A DNA stretch of 64,000 nt, from NCBI GenBank assembly GCA_030248215.1, contig JASANG010002922.1, forward strand, positions 372,001 through 436,000, given 5' to 3'. The DNA is from Enoplolaimus lenunculus (taxonomy: Eukaryota; Nematoda; Enoplea; Enoplida; Thoracostomopsidae). The stretch's first letter is position 1; every line of letters begins with the position of its first letter. Made by a program: the position numbers and the translations under genes. This document shows positions 25,186-37,600 of this stretch, in pieces. The notes beneath the pieces are model-generated. The model had not been told where the DNA came from, searched no databases, and saw only the letters and a list, made by a program, of their open reading frames with translations.

Positions 25186-28100
25186 CTATTTGACTGCTTT
25201 GCGTTCTGCCATTCGCGCTGCTGCTTTTTTCTTCATCTGTTGCAATCTGCGATCTGCAGACACCATGGTAGTCCGGGACGCACCACCAGGTTTTGACGAT
25301 GTATTGAGGGGCGGCGACGGCAATGGAATTAGCTGAAAACAAACCGCAAAAAGAACAGCGATAAAATCTTTCTCCTTAACATGAAAGATTTCATCTAAAA
25401 AATTAAAAATGATGTTTAGTCCAAACCATCATAAAACGCAACAAGTTTATTCCAATCAGACAGTTTTCGAACCGTTCCTTGAAACATTTTTTGGGCAGGT
25501 AACACATAATTCGTTCCGTAAAAGCTGGCCAAATAATCACAAGGCTTTGCATTTCCTTTCAACCTAAACAACCACGCTGTTTTTCTTCGATTTACCTTAG
25601 GACCCTTCGGCGCTGTCGGACTTATATTGATGTTAGTTTTGAGTTTCGATGCACCAGCCGAGATTTTATCTTTAGACACACGCCTGCTAGAAGCCGCCGC
25701 TAAAAGCGCACCACCCCCTTTAGCGACAATACTGCCAGGACCGTCCGCGACAACGGCTAAAACAATTAAATTTAAGGCAAATATTGCTAGTGTCGAATTG
25801 TCACATTTCTGACATAGTTCGATATCCGTTTAGACTATCAAATAATTCCAAGTAGTACGCGAGTGGAACTATACTTTTAGATAATTACAATGCCACACGG
25901 CACCAAAAATTAATATGCAAATAAATTCTTCTTATTTTCAATCGCGTACGATGCCGTGCGTCGACGGACTTAGCCGCACGATAAGGACAGCAGCAATCGC
26001 TTTACTGCAACGCAGTCAGTTACGAAATACAAGTCCAGCGCGCCATTAGCAACTTGCTAAACTGATCATTAACAGTGTCCCCTGCAGCAAAGACTTACAA
26101 AACCTATGTAAGGCCTTAAAATGCAGTTTCGATTAAAGTAAAACAATAGTGGCAACCTTAACCCACAGAATACAAATCTTCATACTACCGCAAACAAATT
26201 TAGTCTTCTAAACGAATTCTGTCAGCTTTAACAAATCAAAAATCGGCGTTTTTAACAATATTAAATTCGGCATAAAAATTTACACTAACGTACTTTTTTG
26301 TTTGCTTCCGGACGTATTTTTTGAGTCTGCTCTTTTAAGCTCTCGCGAAAACGACCTTTTCACAGTAGCGGGGGCTGGTTGTTTGCCTAGATTGGTGCTC
26401 GAATCCGAGTCACAGGACTAAAATTAACAGAATAATACAAGAAACAGTAAAGATTGCTGATTTAGCTAGTTTAAACCATTAAAATAAAAAAGCTATAAAA
26501 ACTTACCAAACACAGGTCTACGACACATTGTACACAACTGTGTGAATTTTGTAAAGCTCTGTTAGGAAAGCTTTTCAATATTAAAAATATTTCTCAAAGC
26601 CATGGCCATCGATTTCAGCGCTTTTTTCAACAACTAAGTGTATTTCTACGTTTAAACTGACTGCTCATTAATCCTATCATATCCGCGGTTTACTTTGCTG
26701 AAACTGCCCGAATCTGTACTCACATCAAATAAACTTGAACTTTCGCTATCGGCCGCATTTTGATTTTTCGAGCCCGTCTGCGAACTGTGAGTTGTTCCAG
26801 CTTTCAATAAATTTGAGCTGCTTTGGCTATGTGCCTTTGACGTCAGCGCTGGTTTATTTGCTTCTAAATCTGGCTGTGTTGAAGTTGTTGAGATTTTGCT
26901 ACCCGATGATAAATTTCCCGACAAAGCCGTCTGAAAGTGAAAAACAAACTGAATAACCCTGCACAGTAAAACATTCAAACATAAACGAACTATAAGTGGT
27001 ATTTAGTATTTTTGTTCATAATTAAAAGAAAGAGGCACAAAAAATCAAAATCAAACATATCATTACTTTTTGTAAGTAATGTCAGTAAACACAAACACTT
27101 AGGCAGCTACTACTAATTCTTCAGTTTTATTTCAAGAGCATTTTTTGTTTTCTCACCAAAGCATTTTCGTACCTGCAAATATACAAATGCTCCGCAACAT
27201 GTAATTCAAAAGTCCACAAATTTCACGCTAACCGAATACCGTAAAAATTTCTCATATTATTATAGTTCAAAAACAGTCACATTGACAAGTAGCACCATTG
27301 CAAATACTGTGTAGTGTGTACCAACCTTTTTACTGGCAGTTGGTTTGGATTGAGCAATTTCATTATCAGTTTTAATCCAGTTTGAATCTGAAAATTCTCC
27401 GGGTGCAAGCGAGCGTTTTACAGCCTTCGACGTCGAAAAATCTGAAACTACAAACACTTAAATTGAACGACGATTAAAACAAACGTTTACAAAACATTTT
27501 TTAACTATTCTTACCCCAGGGTTTTTAACAAATTCTTGGAGACTAAAAAATTTCATGTTTGTAGCCGAACGGGCTGAAACGTTTTGGGCAGCAAGTAAGA
27601 ACTCAACGAGGGAGTCAGGTTTGCTTATTGGCTGACTCAACTATAACTGCAATTGATCTTGAAAGCTCCGCTATATTTTAGAGGAACTCATGCGTTTCCT
27701 ACCCCCAAGAAGTGATGTGGGATATATGACAAAAACGCAACACGTTGCGGTACATTTTGTGCCACAGTAAAATTCGTAATTACATACTCCTAAATAAAGA
27801 ATCACCCTCCCCTGGTATTACCAAAAGTCTATATATAACAACTCTTCTCACATGAGTATACAGCTTCTTAAATTACTGTGGCACTAAATGTACCAGCGTG
27901 CATTGCATTTTTTATATCACCCATTTATGGGTGGTTGGATATTAGGTACACTGATAAATGGCGTCAGGAATATGCGAAGTGAACCATTTTTTAAAGCATT
28001 TTCTTTTAACGTTTTCCAATTTTGTGTGAACGGTTCTGAACAAAATCCAAGCACCTTTCAATTACGTTGGAAGCTTTCTACAAAACTAAGCCGTCAAAAA

Positions 28101-30340
28101 TGTAAATTAGTTTCTGCACCTTTACTATACTTTAACAATTTTTTTGCAAAAGCAGCGGCAGTTCGGTGCTGTTTTTTACAAGAAATGTACTCAGCTTCTT
28201 AAAAATTGTTCACCCAAGATTTGAAATGTAAACCAGCAAACGCGCAATCCGGTCAAGTACCAGTTTTCTTTCTTTGACTCACCGCTTCCTATATTTTCGC
28301 CGCCGATTTCAACCACATCAGCCGTGGCAGAAGACGGAGGAATGTCAAGTTTATCGTCTGCATTAGCTGAAGCCAACGTAGTCTTAACACGTTTAATAAC
28401 ACCTTGCTGTGTGAAACAAAAATAATTATTGTTCCCACTTGCCACCGGCGCAGTTTGTGGGGATTGATTAGCTGTAGCATCGGTGGTAGTCGAAGTGCTT
28501 GCGACCCCTTCCGTGTCAACATCATCTGATGGCTGGACACTACGAGGGGATGAACTTGAAGATGATTGTTGTGACGTTTTCAGTTTCCTAGTCGCTAGTT
28601 CCTAAATCAAAACTGGAATAGCTTTTAGGTCGTTTTATAGACAGGTTACGGCGAAACTAAAAAATATTGCAAGCAGCAGGAACTAAGTTCGTAACACATG
28701 AAAAATAGATCTTTAATTATTCATTTGCTATTCACTTTTGAAATTTTACGGTATGTAGCGAACGAATGTCATAGTAAAGCACATTGAAAAAGCCCAGTGT
28801 TGATACACTAAGTTATCCGAACATGACAGATTCCAAGCGCTAGGTAATGAGGATTGAACATTTCAGAAAACAGTTTACAACTTAATATTTTTGTATTGAT
28901 ATATACAGTAAGCCTTTAAAAATTTAACATGGCTTAAAATACAAAGTGTGCCATGACAGCCATATTGTTACTCCAGAGGACCAGAGGTGCGTAAAAATTG
29001 GACACCATCGTGTTTTCTTACCTTTTCCGCCTTCTGTGTCTTGAGTAGTTTTCTAGCGGCATCTTCTGCGGCTGAAGCCTGTTTAAAATAAAGGTATATA
29101 AAGTTTGTCCAAAATGCTGCTCTCTGCACACTAGTTCTAGTCTAACCACACCAGCTTACGGTTGTTACGGTTAAGTATAATTTTAAGATAAACTAGTTCT
29201 GCTATTTTATCGATCACCAGGATCAATTTTAATAGTCTCAACAATTTGCAGTGCTCCCATGAAATGTTTTTCAAAAAGTTTAGTCTTAATTTTTTACCAT
29301 TTTCTAAATGCTACCATCTCAAACGTTATTTGAAAATACAAGCCTAAACCTTCAACATTCTCTAAAGACATGTATGTATTGGTTGAAAGCATATATATAT
29401 TTCGTACTTTTAAATTTTCAACAAACTTGGCGCATGCTTCATGGTCAATGTATCCCTGGCTGTCGTAATATTCATACACCTTCAATACAAAAACATTTTA
29501 AGCGATTTGTAAACATTAGTTAACGTAGAAACTACAAATCCCAGTTCAGATAAAAAGTGCAAGTATAATCACTCGGACACAACAAATTTTATAACAGCAG
29601 CTGACTGACTGCAATACTAAAATAAATTAGATTCAGCTCAAAGCAGCCACCCCGCATTCCCCCATTTGGGGGGCCTACCCCAACCGGTTGAAACAAAAAC
29701 TGCTGAAGTTTTACAATGCGTCTGGCTTCTTGCTCGCTTCGCTCGCGCGTCTGGGGGGAGCAACATCCCCTGTCCGCTCCAGCACTGATTACACTAACAG
29801 GACTTTCTTAGCAATATGCACATAAATACAGGTCATGAAATGAAGATCACGAATGCTTGATCGTTAGTTATCAACATAAAAATAGTTTGAACCAATACGT
29901 AACGAAAATTAAAATATTTAATTTGCCGAAAGTTTTTCGCTCGTGTTTAAAAGGCGTTTGTAGTGTTTAATGTAAAAAAATGTCGTATCTCTGCTAAGAA
30001 TTGATAGTTAATTAAAAAATAAAACTAAAACAGCGCAGAATTTTATTATGCATTTCAAAATCATCAACTACAATACAAGTATATTTGTTCATTGCGGAAT
30101 GTTGAGCAGAAAAAAAGTAAAAAATTTTGTTTTGAAACCTTAGTCTGTATTTGCATCCTACTGATGCTCCAAAAGGGAGAACAGCTGAATACTGGGACTT
30201 GCCGAGAACGTAGCAGCACATTCCTGACACTTACTTCGTCATGCAGTTTATTCAGTCCATCGACGGATGCTGGATCTGAACTCTGAAGTAACTTCAATAT
30301 ACGGGCAAAATATTCTTCATTAAACTCCATAAATTTCAAG
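25186..30340 (-). CDS. Serine-rich basic protein, probably nuclear, 432 residues, nine exons
   Basis: Phase-consistent exons: 30235-30340, 29408-29479, 29022-29078, 28283-28601, 27326-27441, 26724-26930, 26294-26417, 25596-25756, 25186-25332 (TAG 25186-25188). The likely start is the ATG at 30328-30330, so exon 1 has a short 5' UTR after an acceptor and an upstream non-coding exon is likely. Residues 1-56 are ordered (EEYFARILKLLQSS, VYEYYDSQGYIDHEACAKF). Residues 57-80 are a charged helix (AAEDAARKLLKTQKAEKE). The rest is Ser/Thr-rich and disordered with basic patches (AVKRSLAPGEF, VKRSFSRELKRADSK, SSRRVSKDK). It ends in a basic helix, RRLQQMKKKAAARMAERKAVK less its last residue. No known domain was recognised. 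Nuclear location is inferred from composition. An open stretch at 27511-27640 does not fit the phase and is left out. Confidence 0.72.
28602..29021. other. Intron of the serine-rich gene, no feature seen
   Basis: Plain AT-rich intron between exons 3 and 4. No TIR element or array was recognised in it. Confidence 0.5.
29640..29800. repeat. Dispersed GC-rich repeat fragment, copy 2
   Basis: Shares AAACAAAAACTGCTGAAGTT, ATGCGTCTGGCTTC and CTCGCTTCGCTCGC with 5140-5400. It lies in intron 1 of the serine-rich gene. Confidence 0.55.
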
Positions 30341-30427
30341 CTGCAAATAAATTATATCTCACTTTTGAATATAGTAGGTACATGGCTCATAAACAAAATA
30401 CTTACTGATCTCTTCTAACTAAATTTT

Positions 30428-30829
30428 AAGCCCTATTCACAAGAGAAATTTTTTGCTGCGAGAACTTGCAGCTGCATATTGCACGCAGAACACTCAATTT
30501 TTTAACCAGCCAATGAGAAAGCGGCGGCAAAAATTCAGTCAAATTGCATGGTTGTTCACACATGTGAACTAAATTCCTGAAGCCCTATTTACACGTAGCA
30601 ATTTTTGCTGCGAGAACTCGCAGCTGCCAATTGGACACCGAAGTTGCATTTTTTCATCAGCCAATGAGAAAGCGGCTGCAATAAACTCAGTGAGCTAAAT
30701 TCATAACAGTGGTTTTTAATGAAATATATGCAGCTGCAAGTTTTTCAAACGGGAGTTTAGACAGAACTTGCAAGTGCAAGATGCATCGGCAAGTTCTCGC
30801 AGCAAAAACTTGCACGTGTAGAAAGGCCA
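30428..30829. mobile_element. AAGCCCTATTCACACG palindromic elements, two adjacent copies
   Basis: A first arm (AAGCCCTATTCACAAG) and a decayed right part are followed at about 30580 by a second start, AAGCCCTATTTACACG, and an end GTGTAGAAAGGCC. Both have 'GCTGCGAGAACT' and 'GCAGCTGCA'. Upstream of the serine-rich gene. Confidence 0.68.
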
Positions 30830-31449
30830 CAAGTTTAATTGATTTTAACAAAACCCTAGCAAATCGCTTACTAGCTAAACAATTCCCAATAGCTATTGGG
30901 ACATGGAGCTAACTTTCGGGCATTCAAGTCGTGCTCTTCAGCTAGTTACCCTTTTCCGCAATTTCAGTTGGTCGTCACCAAACTTAAGTGTTGAAATCAG
31001 ATTTTTTGCTATAGTTCTTGGCACTTACACAGCTTTTATTGCTATGTTTTGTGAAGTGCTGAGTGGCGGTCCCTGACATATACGGATATTCTGTCCAGTT
31101 TTTGTTCAATGCCATTACATAATGGCAGAGGTCAACAAAAACAAAAAATTGCTGGAGCCTGAGGTGAAGCATTAGGCAAATTTAGGAGGTAGTCAAGATA
31201 TCGTCTAATTTGCTACTATTATACAGCCAATATCTACAAAGCATTGCCAAAAATTTTAGTTTTCGGCCAATTTTTGGCCATATGACCATTCCATTGTCCT
31301 GGAAAGCAATTTGCCGGAAGTATAAGCGCATTTACTTACATTATTAAATATATATACTAGTCAACAAGTGCATTTACTTTTACATTAAATATATACTAGC
31401 CAACTTGGTTGCAATTTCGCAACCCTGAAATATTCTTCCTTAAACTTTT

Positions 31450-31975
31450 GGCCTATGTTACTATAAAGGCCGTCTCAATTTCCCGGGACACAAATATACC
31501 CGGAGTGCACACTTATGCGCTCTTGTTTACATATGCACAGGCAGATATATTTACGTGGGTATATATGTATGTAGATATATATACCATATATATACACATA
31601 TATACATATATATACACATATATACATATATATTTGTCCCAAGTGTCCCATCTGTAGCATCTGTCCCAACTGTCCCATCTGTCCCAACTGACCCATCTGT
31701 CCCAACTGTCCCATCTGTCCCAACTGTCCCATCTGTGCCAAGTGTCCCATCTGTCCCAACTCTCCCATCTGTCCCAACTGTCCAATCTGTCCCAACTGTC
31801 CCAACTGTACAATGTGTCTCATCTGTCCCAATTGTCCCATTTGTCCCAGCTGTCCCATCTGTCCCACTGTCTCATCAGTCCCAACTGTCCCGATGTCCCA
31901 ATTATATTTATGGAATGTACTCCTGGTACATTGCTATCCCGGGAAAGTGGGACGGCCTTTAAAGTAACATTGGCC
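31450..31975. mobile_element. TIR element with B-like ends carrying a different satellite array
   Basis: Ends GGCCTATGTTACTATAAAGG and the inverse CTTTAAAGTAACATTGGCC, close to the family B terminus. Flanks aaactttt and aaattttt (7 of 8) fit an 8-bp duplication. The interior holds a (TA)/(ATACACAT) run at about 31540-31635, then about 24 units of a 10-bp repeat CTGTCCCA(A/T)C at 31636-31890. Long ORFs over it are repeat artefacts. Confidence 0.82.
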
Positions 31976-34177
31976 AAATTTTTTAAGAAAGGAAAGTGTT
32001 CTAATTTGCATATATGATGTTTCATTTTTTATTGTGAGACAGTCATTACAACAGCTGGAACGCGGCCCAAAATACGTATGTGGGGCGCTCCAGCTTTAAT
32101 ATCTAAATTTGTCCTATTAAAATAAACACGCACTAAAACAGTTCAATCGACAGCCGTCCAGCATGCGAAGCGCTTGCAATTTTCGTTAAAACCTGCGCAA
32201 CTCAATAAAATGTGATAAGCTTTAATATCAATTTAACACGAGCAGGTGTAAGTACCTTTTCGACTGTGCAGGTATGTATTTCAAAATTGTCTCTGATATG
32301 ACAGTTGTGGTTTTATTGCTTTTGTGTTATTTACACTGGTAACGAAGAATACGGGGTATCTTGGAGATTGTGAGCCTGTGGTTGGATTGATAATACTATT
32401 GGCTACATTAATGTGTTTCCTTCACATAAAATCTATGTCCAGACGAGGTCTGAAACTTTTACACAGATTACAAAAATATTCATTGTTCGTATATACAATT
32501 TTAGCGAAATAAATAATCACTATACGATATTTCATAGTTAGATTTATTAATATCTTCTTAAAACTATAACGATAAGACTTAATAACGCTCTTATTATCCG
32601 CTTAGCAGGTATGAACGTTTCATTGTCAGCTGTCTATCCCAGTTATAATCGGCGACTACCTATTAATTACTACTAATCTGCTTTAAATATTTTCGTTTGT
32701 TTTGAGCTGTAGTTGCCAATAGTGTTCATGGATTTCATTTCGGAAGAAGAAAATATTAGTTTGAAAGTTTAAAGCTGCGAGCAAGCGTAGCGTGGAAAAT
32801 TGTTTGACATATGCAGATTATTCTACAGCCTGTAAAAGTGTCTTTTTTCGAATCTGCCTAAATTTTAAAAGATTTATCTCCGTTCCCTCTGGAGAAAATC
32901 GAAGAATTTTTGGAATTTAGGAATGGTTGTTGTCAAATTCGCCAAAGTATCTAATTTACACTAACGATGTGTTTTTGAGTCAGCGAGTTTCACAACTGAA
33001 TTCTGTATTTGGCATTGCTCATACTAAATAGTGACAGTAAATGCATTTCGTTGCAAAAGCCTGACTATTGCAACGTTCGATATCATAGGCGCCGGAAGTG
33101 GGGGGGCAGGGAGATACTCGCACCCCAATGTTCAGGTTTGGAGGGCATATCCTTCAATATTGCCCAAAGCTCACAGTATCAAACTGTCGAACACCTGTTC
33201 CACTAACACAACTCTGCCCGCTATAGTATCGGTAAAAGTCGAAACTTGGGTTAAACGAATAGCAAAAATAACGGACACAGAAGCGGATAGTGATCAAAAT
33301 AACGGAAACGAAATCTTAATGGGGCCTCCACCCATGTTCCCGTGATTCTTTTAATGGCGTCACACACTACAAAGACCTTAAAGTAACCAGCAGGAAATGT
33401 TAACAATTTTCTCGCTCGCTACACTCACTGACGTACAGTCTTACGTAAGAAATATATTAAAAGCACCTGAAATGAAATATACAACAACGGTAACAAAAAC
33501 AGTTCCAGAGTTCGAGGTGTGCCGTGTACTGTCTCCCCTGATTAGAGCATATGAAAGTTGTATAAGCTTTTACCTAAAATATGAGCTGTTCAGCTACTTT
33601 AGCAGAAAATGTACAAAAAATTTTTGCTACACGCGAATTGTGATCCATTTTAAACATAGATTCGTTTTCTAGGTTTACCATTTTGCAACTTTTGCGCGAA
33701 ATTGTTTTTTGGAAGTGTGTCTTACAGCTATGTAACAAGAGCGCAAGTTCGGAGAACCTCACATCAAACACCGAGAAATTCTGGATCCATTTCTACGTTT
33801 GGGGCAACCACCATGTAGTTTGAAGGAAAAAACGATTTAACCAAATGCTGATAATGAGCATTAATCTCTGGTATCGTTCAGTAACCGACATTATTTTGGG
33901 TATCATTATGCCCCCTCAGTATTAATTTGCTTCTGGCGCCGCTGTTCAAGATTCATAAATATTCAAGTTGTATTTGCCTTTAAAACTTGAGTCTAAAAGC
34001 TAATAGTCGTATTGCTCATGAAAAGCCAAGGGTACAGCAACGTTTGAATTCTGTGCTTAAATCTGGATGCAACTGTAGTATAAGATTCAACGACGAGTCA
34101 AATTCGACTCGTTCTGTTTATCTACCTTCGGTCGGCGTTTGAACAAATATTATTTCACATTAAAAATCATTGTCATA
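31976..34177. other. Long gene-poor interval
   Basis: No convincing gene in 2.2 kb. A segment of about 33080-33945 is bounded by ATAGGCGCCGGAAG and CTTCTGGCGCCG, possible inverted ends of an unclassified element. The ORFs at 32324-32512 and 33031-33345 start at non-ATG codons or overlap repeat-like sequence and have no recognised domain. Confidence 0.35.
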
Positions 34178-34579
34178 CTGTAGTGACCCGAATAAGAGGG
34201 GGGACTGATATATTTGGCATCTCCAGAGGTTACCACCCCTTGTTATTCGATTACGGACTGCTATTTATTTTTAACCTGCTCTCTGCCATCCTTCGTTTTT
34301 TTGTCTTACATCCAAAGCTTGAGCGATAATGCAAGCTTATACTTTGGATTGTTACTTTCAAAACTTAAGTACGCGTTAAGTTTCGAACTCAACTTTATCT
34401 GGTCCTGGAGTCATTTATGCGCTACAATTTGGGATAATTGTCATTCATGGACTCTAATTAGGGTTTAGGGACTCTATCCGCTTACGGACTCTTATTGGGG
34501 ATACGGACCCTTATTGATCGGAACTCAAAATGGGGACCCCCTCTTATTACCCCTCCCTCTCTTATTCTGCTCAATACAG
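34178..34579 (+). mobile_element. GTAGTGACCCGAATAAGAGG TIR element, copy 1
   Basis: Left end CTGTAGTGACCCGAATAAG; right end CTTATTCTGCTCAATACAG, imperfect inverse. TA flanks both sides. The interior includes 'GGACTCTATCCGCTTACGGA'. A second copy lies inverted at 47406-47781. Confidence 0.7.
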
Positions 34580-34681
34580 TATTTTAGTTTACGATATAAA
34601 CAAACTTCGGTATTTAACAGTCGTGGTTCTATACTTAATATTTTCAAAATTTAAGATAAATTTTTGTCCGAAAAATTAAAA

Positions 34682-37600
34682 ATGAAATATTCTTGCACTA
34701 TTTTCGCTGTGCTGTTCGTAGCTAAAGTGATTCAAGTTACCCCGGCGCCATCGAAAGACATTTCATTCGATCATTACACGTTCACTCAGCAATGGCCTGC
34801 TGGGGAATGTGCAATTGCCAGGGTGCGTATTATATAACAGGGGTCGGCCTATGTTAATGACATAGTCCTGTCTACTAAGCCCAATGGTGACGTTATACAA
34901 CGTCAGGTGCAGTTTGTCACCGTCCAGCCAGTCGGCCACTGTTCGCCGCTGTCCGACACCACTCGCCACCGTCTGGCGTCGTTCGTCATCCTTTGATGCC
35001 GTCCGTCATTATCCGACTCCGTCCGTTCGTTCGATTCCGTCCGTCACCGTCTGTCACGGTCCGATGTCATCCGTCACCGTCTGACACCGTCCGTCACTGT
35101 CCGACGCCGTCCGTCACCGTCCGACACCGACCGTCACCGTCTGATACCGTCCGTCACCGTCCGACACCGTCCGCCACCGTCCGACACCGTCCAGCTCCGT
35201 CCGACACCGTCCGTTACCGTCCGAAACCGTCCGCCACCGTCCGACGCCGTCCGTCACCGTCCGACGCCGTCTGTCACCGTCCGACGTCGTCCGTCGCGGT
35301 CCGATGCCGTATATCACCGTCAGACGCCAATCACCGCCATCAGACTCACTCAATTACAAACCGGTGTCGTCCGAAACCGCACCGACAGGCACTTGTATTG
35401 AAGCTTGGCACAGCAAATCAATTTCAAAACAAAAATTTTTTGACTTTCAGCGCCGTTCGGCGCTATATGGCGCCGGACTGCGCTGCTCATTAAGTATAAT
35501 GCCCCATAAGTCTAAGCGTAAACCTAAACATGAACCTAAGCGTCAATCCAGCCACACCCTAAGTCTAAGCCACACAGTCTGTAAGTTCTACAATCTTCCT
35601 GAATCTCATTTGGTCAAGCCTTTATTATTAAGACAGACCGAAAAGTATGTAACCTGTGGTACAGGAATGCAACTGCGACCACAGAAACAAATGTACCCAG
35701 CACGTGTTGCGTTTTTCGTTATATTTCTGCTAATTTATGGTTGCAAACATTAAAAAAGATGTATTTAAACGTTGGTTTTTCAAGTTTAAATGCTTCTACA
35801 ATTTCAATAAAGGTAACTTTTTACCAGTTGAATCTTAGCATTGTATATATTATTTGTGGTTTATGAATTTTTAGGATACGTGCAAGATTCCTGCAGGAGT
35901 AAACTCATGGACAGTTCACGGTTTATGGTAAGTTGCCATTTTGCCAAATAAAAACCATGACACGCGTTTAAATTTTAAGGCGGTGAGACAATCAAGAGTG
36001 GATGATGCCTACTTCAACAAGAGTATGCAACTGGTTACATTCTGTGTGGAAAAAATGTACTCGGCACGGGTTGCGTTTCTGCCTTACCCCCCTTTATTTA
36101 GAAAGGGAGTAGAACCAGAGCGAACCTTGGCACTTTATGTATGCAGCGTCTAACATGGTCTCGTGATAGATTAATTTAGGGATATTCCTGTGATACCGAC
36201 GCCCCTCTAAACAAGGGGGGTCTGTCAGAAACTCAACGCCAGGCGGTACATTTTGCACCATTCGTGATCGCAAGAGTTGCACACTCTTGTCATATGCGAA
36301 GAATCATATTTGAAGTAATCACTGTTGAGTGAAAAGGTATTTCGTAGCCTGCTGATGCTATCTAATTGTACAGTTATCTTTAAATTGCGCTCTTAACAAC
36401 CTTGGTCTATAACTAAATTTCTCTTATCATCGTGGACATTGACAAATTATTCATGGTTTATGTGTGACGTTCGACTTTGAAAACCTTTTATTTTTTAACT
36501 TTTGAACCGTTCCGGTATTATTTAGGCCTACAGTTACCATATCTATTATACCTTGCTGCTTTCGCAATAAACCTTCCTTCTATGTTAAAAATTTACCTGT
36601 AAATAGCGGAACTATACTTGTCTTGCTGCATCGTCTGGCGGCGTCCGGCGCCGGATAGGGCCGCAAGTCCAGAAAACGTTTTCGGCTACAAATTGTTTTC
36701 CGGTGTCATATGGCTACTGGACGGCGCCGAACGGAATTAGTCAAAAAGTATAGCCCCACTGTAAGTACTTTATTGTGAGCTAGTAATTTATGAAATAAAC
36801 ACATTTTGAAGCCTATAGAAGTTCCGGCGAATGTAAAGATCAGGGGCGAAACGTTTTTCAGTGGGACTGCTGCAATAGAGTAAGCGATAAAATGTAGACT
36901 AACTTTTTGCTTAGGCTTACGCTTAAAAATATGCTTATACTATTGTTACGGCCCTGTTTTATACATTGACTGGAATTTTTTTTACCAAATTTTAGCACCA
37001 TTTTGTAGGCCAAGCCAAGGTGATACTCGCGGTCCTGCTTACTGTGACGATGCTCATAAGTTCAATGTTTCGTTAATTCAGGTGAAGCTGTACATTGCAA
37101 CTATAATAATTGGTGTTCACGACACGGCATATATTGCAGACAACCAAGGGTTTCTTATCTACTTATAGCCAGATAAACTTAGGTCTGTCGAATCGTAAAC
37201 AACCTGATAATAGAGTTGATGATCAGGTTTGAAATTGCTTTTCACTACACTGTAAATTTTGAGTGAGTTGATTTTAACTCTCAGAATGAGATGAATCCAC
37301 TCAATGGTCGGAGCTCTGGATTGGGTCTTTCAGAATTCTGAATTGATTGAACTCGTTCTGAGTTAACCAGTTGATATGTCTACTATTATTAACTCAGAAA
37401 TCACTAATTTTCTATCTGAGTTAATTAATCAACTCATCGCAATTGTGCAGTGTATTCACCAATTGCAAAACGGAAAAATCCTGCCAGATAAAACATTTGC
37501 TCGGCTAAGCCAGTATTTTATCATTACTCGTGTTTCAGAGTTAAAATTAGAGCGTAGACAGACTAATATTTAACGCATTACGGTTCGGGCTTGAATTTGA

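Noticed and set aside
27511-27640. An exon (SKPDSLVEFLLAAQNV) in the serine-rich gene.
   Set aside because: Its phase fits neither neighbour, while joining 28283 directly to 27441 keeps the frame. It could still be an alternative exon.
31475-31962. ORFs of 99-135 codons at 31475-31962, with translations such as MGQLGQ or VPSVPT.
   Set aside because: Low-complexity translation of the 10-bp satellite and AT microsatellite inside a mobile element.
33031-33345. ORF of 104 codons in the gene-poor interval.
   Set aside because: No recognised domain, overlaps repeat-like GGCGCCGG and GGAAACGG sequence, and no splice support.
34993-35493. ORF of 166 codons rich in RHRPSPSDTV.
   Set aside because: Frame through the 12-bp minisatellite in RNase T2 intron 1.
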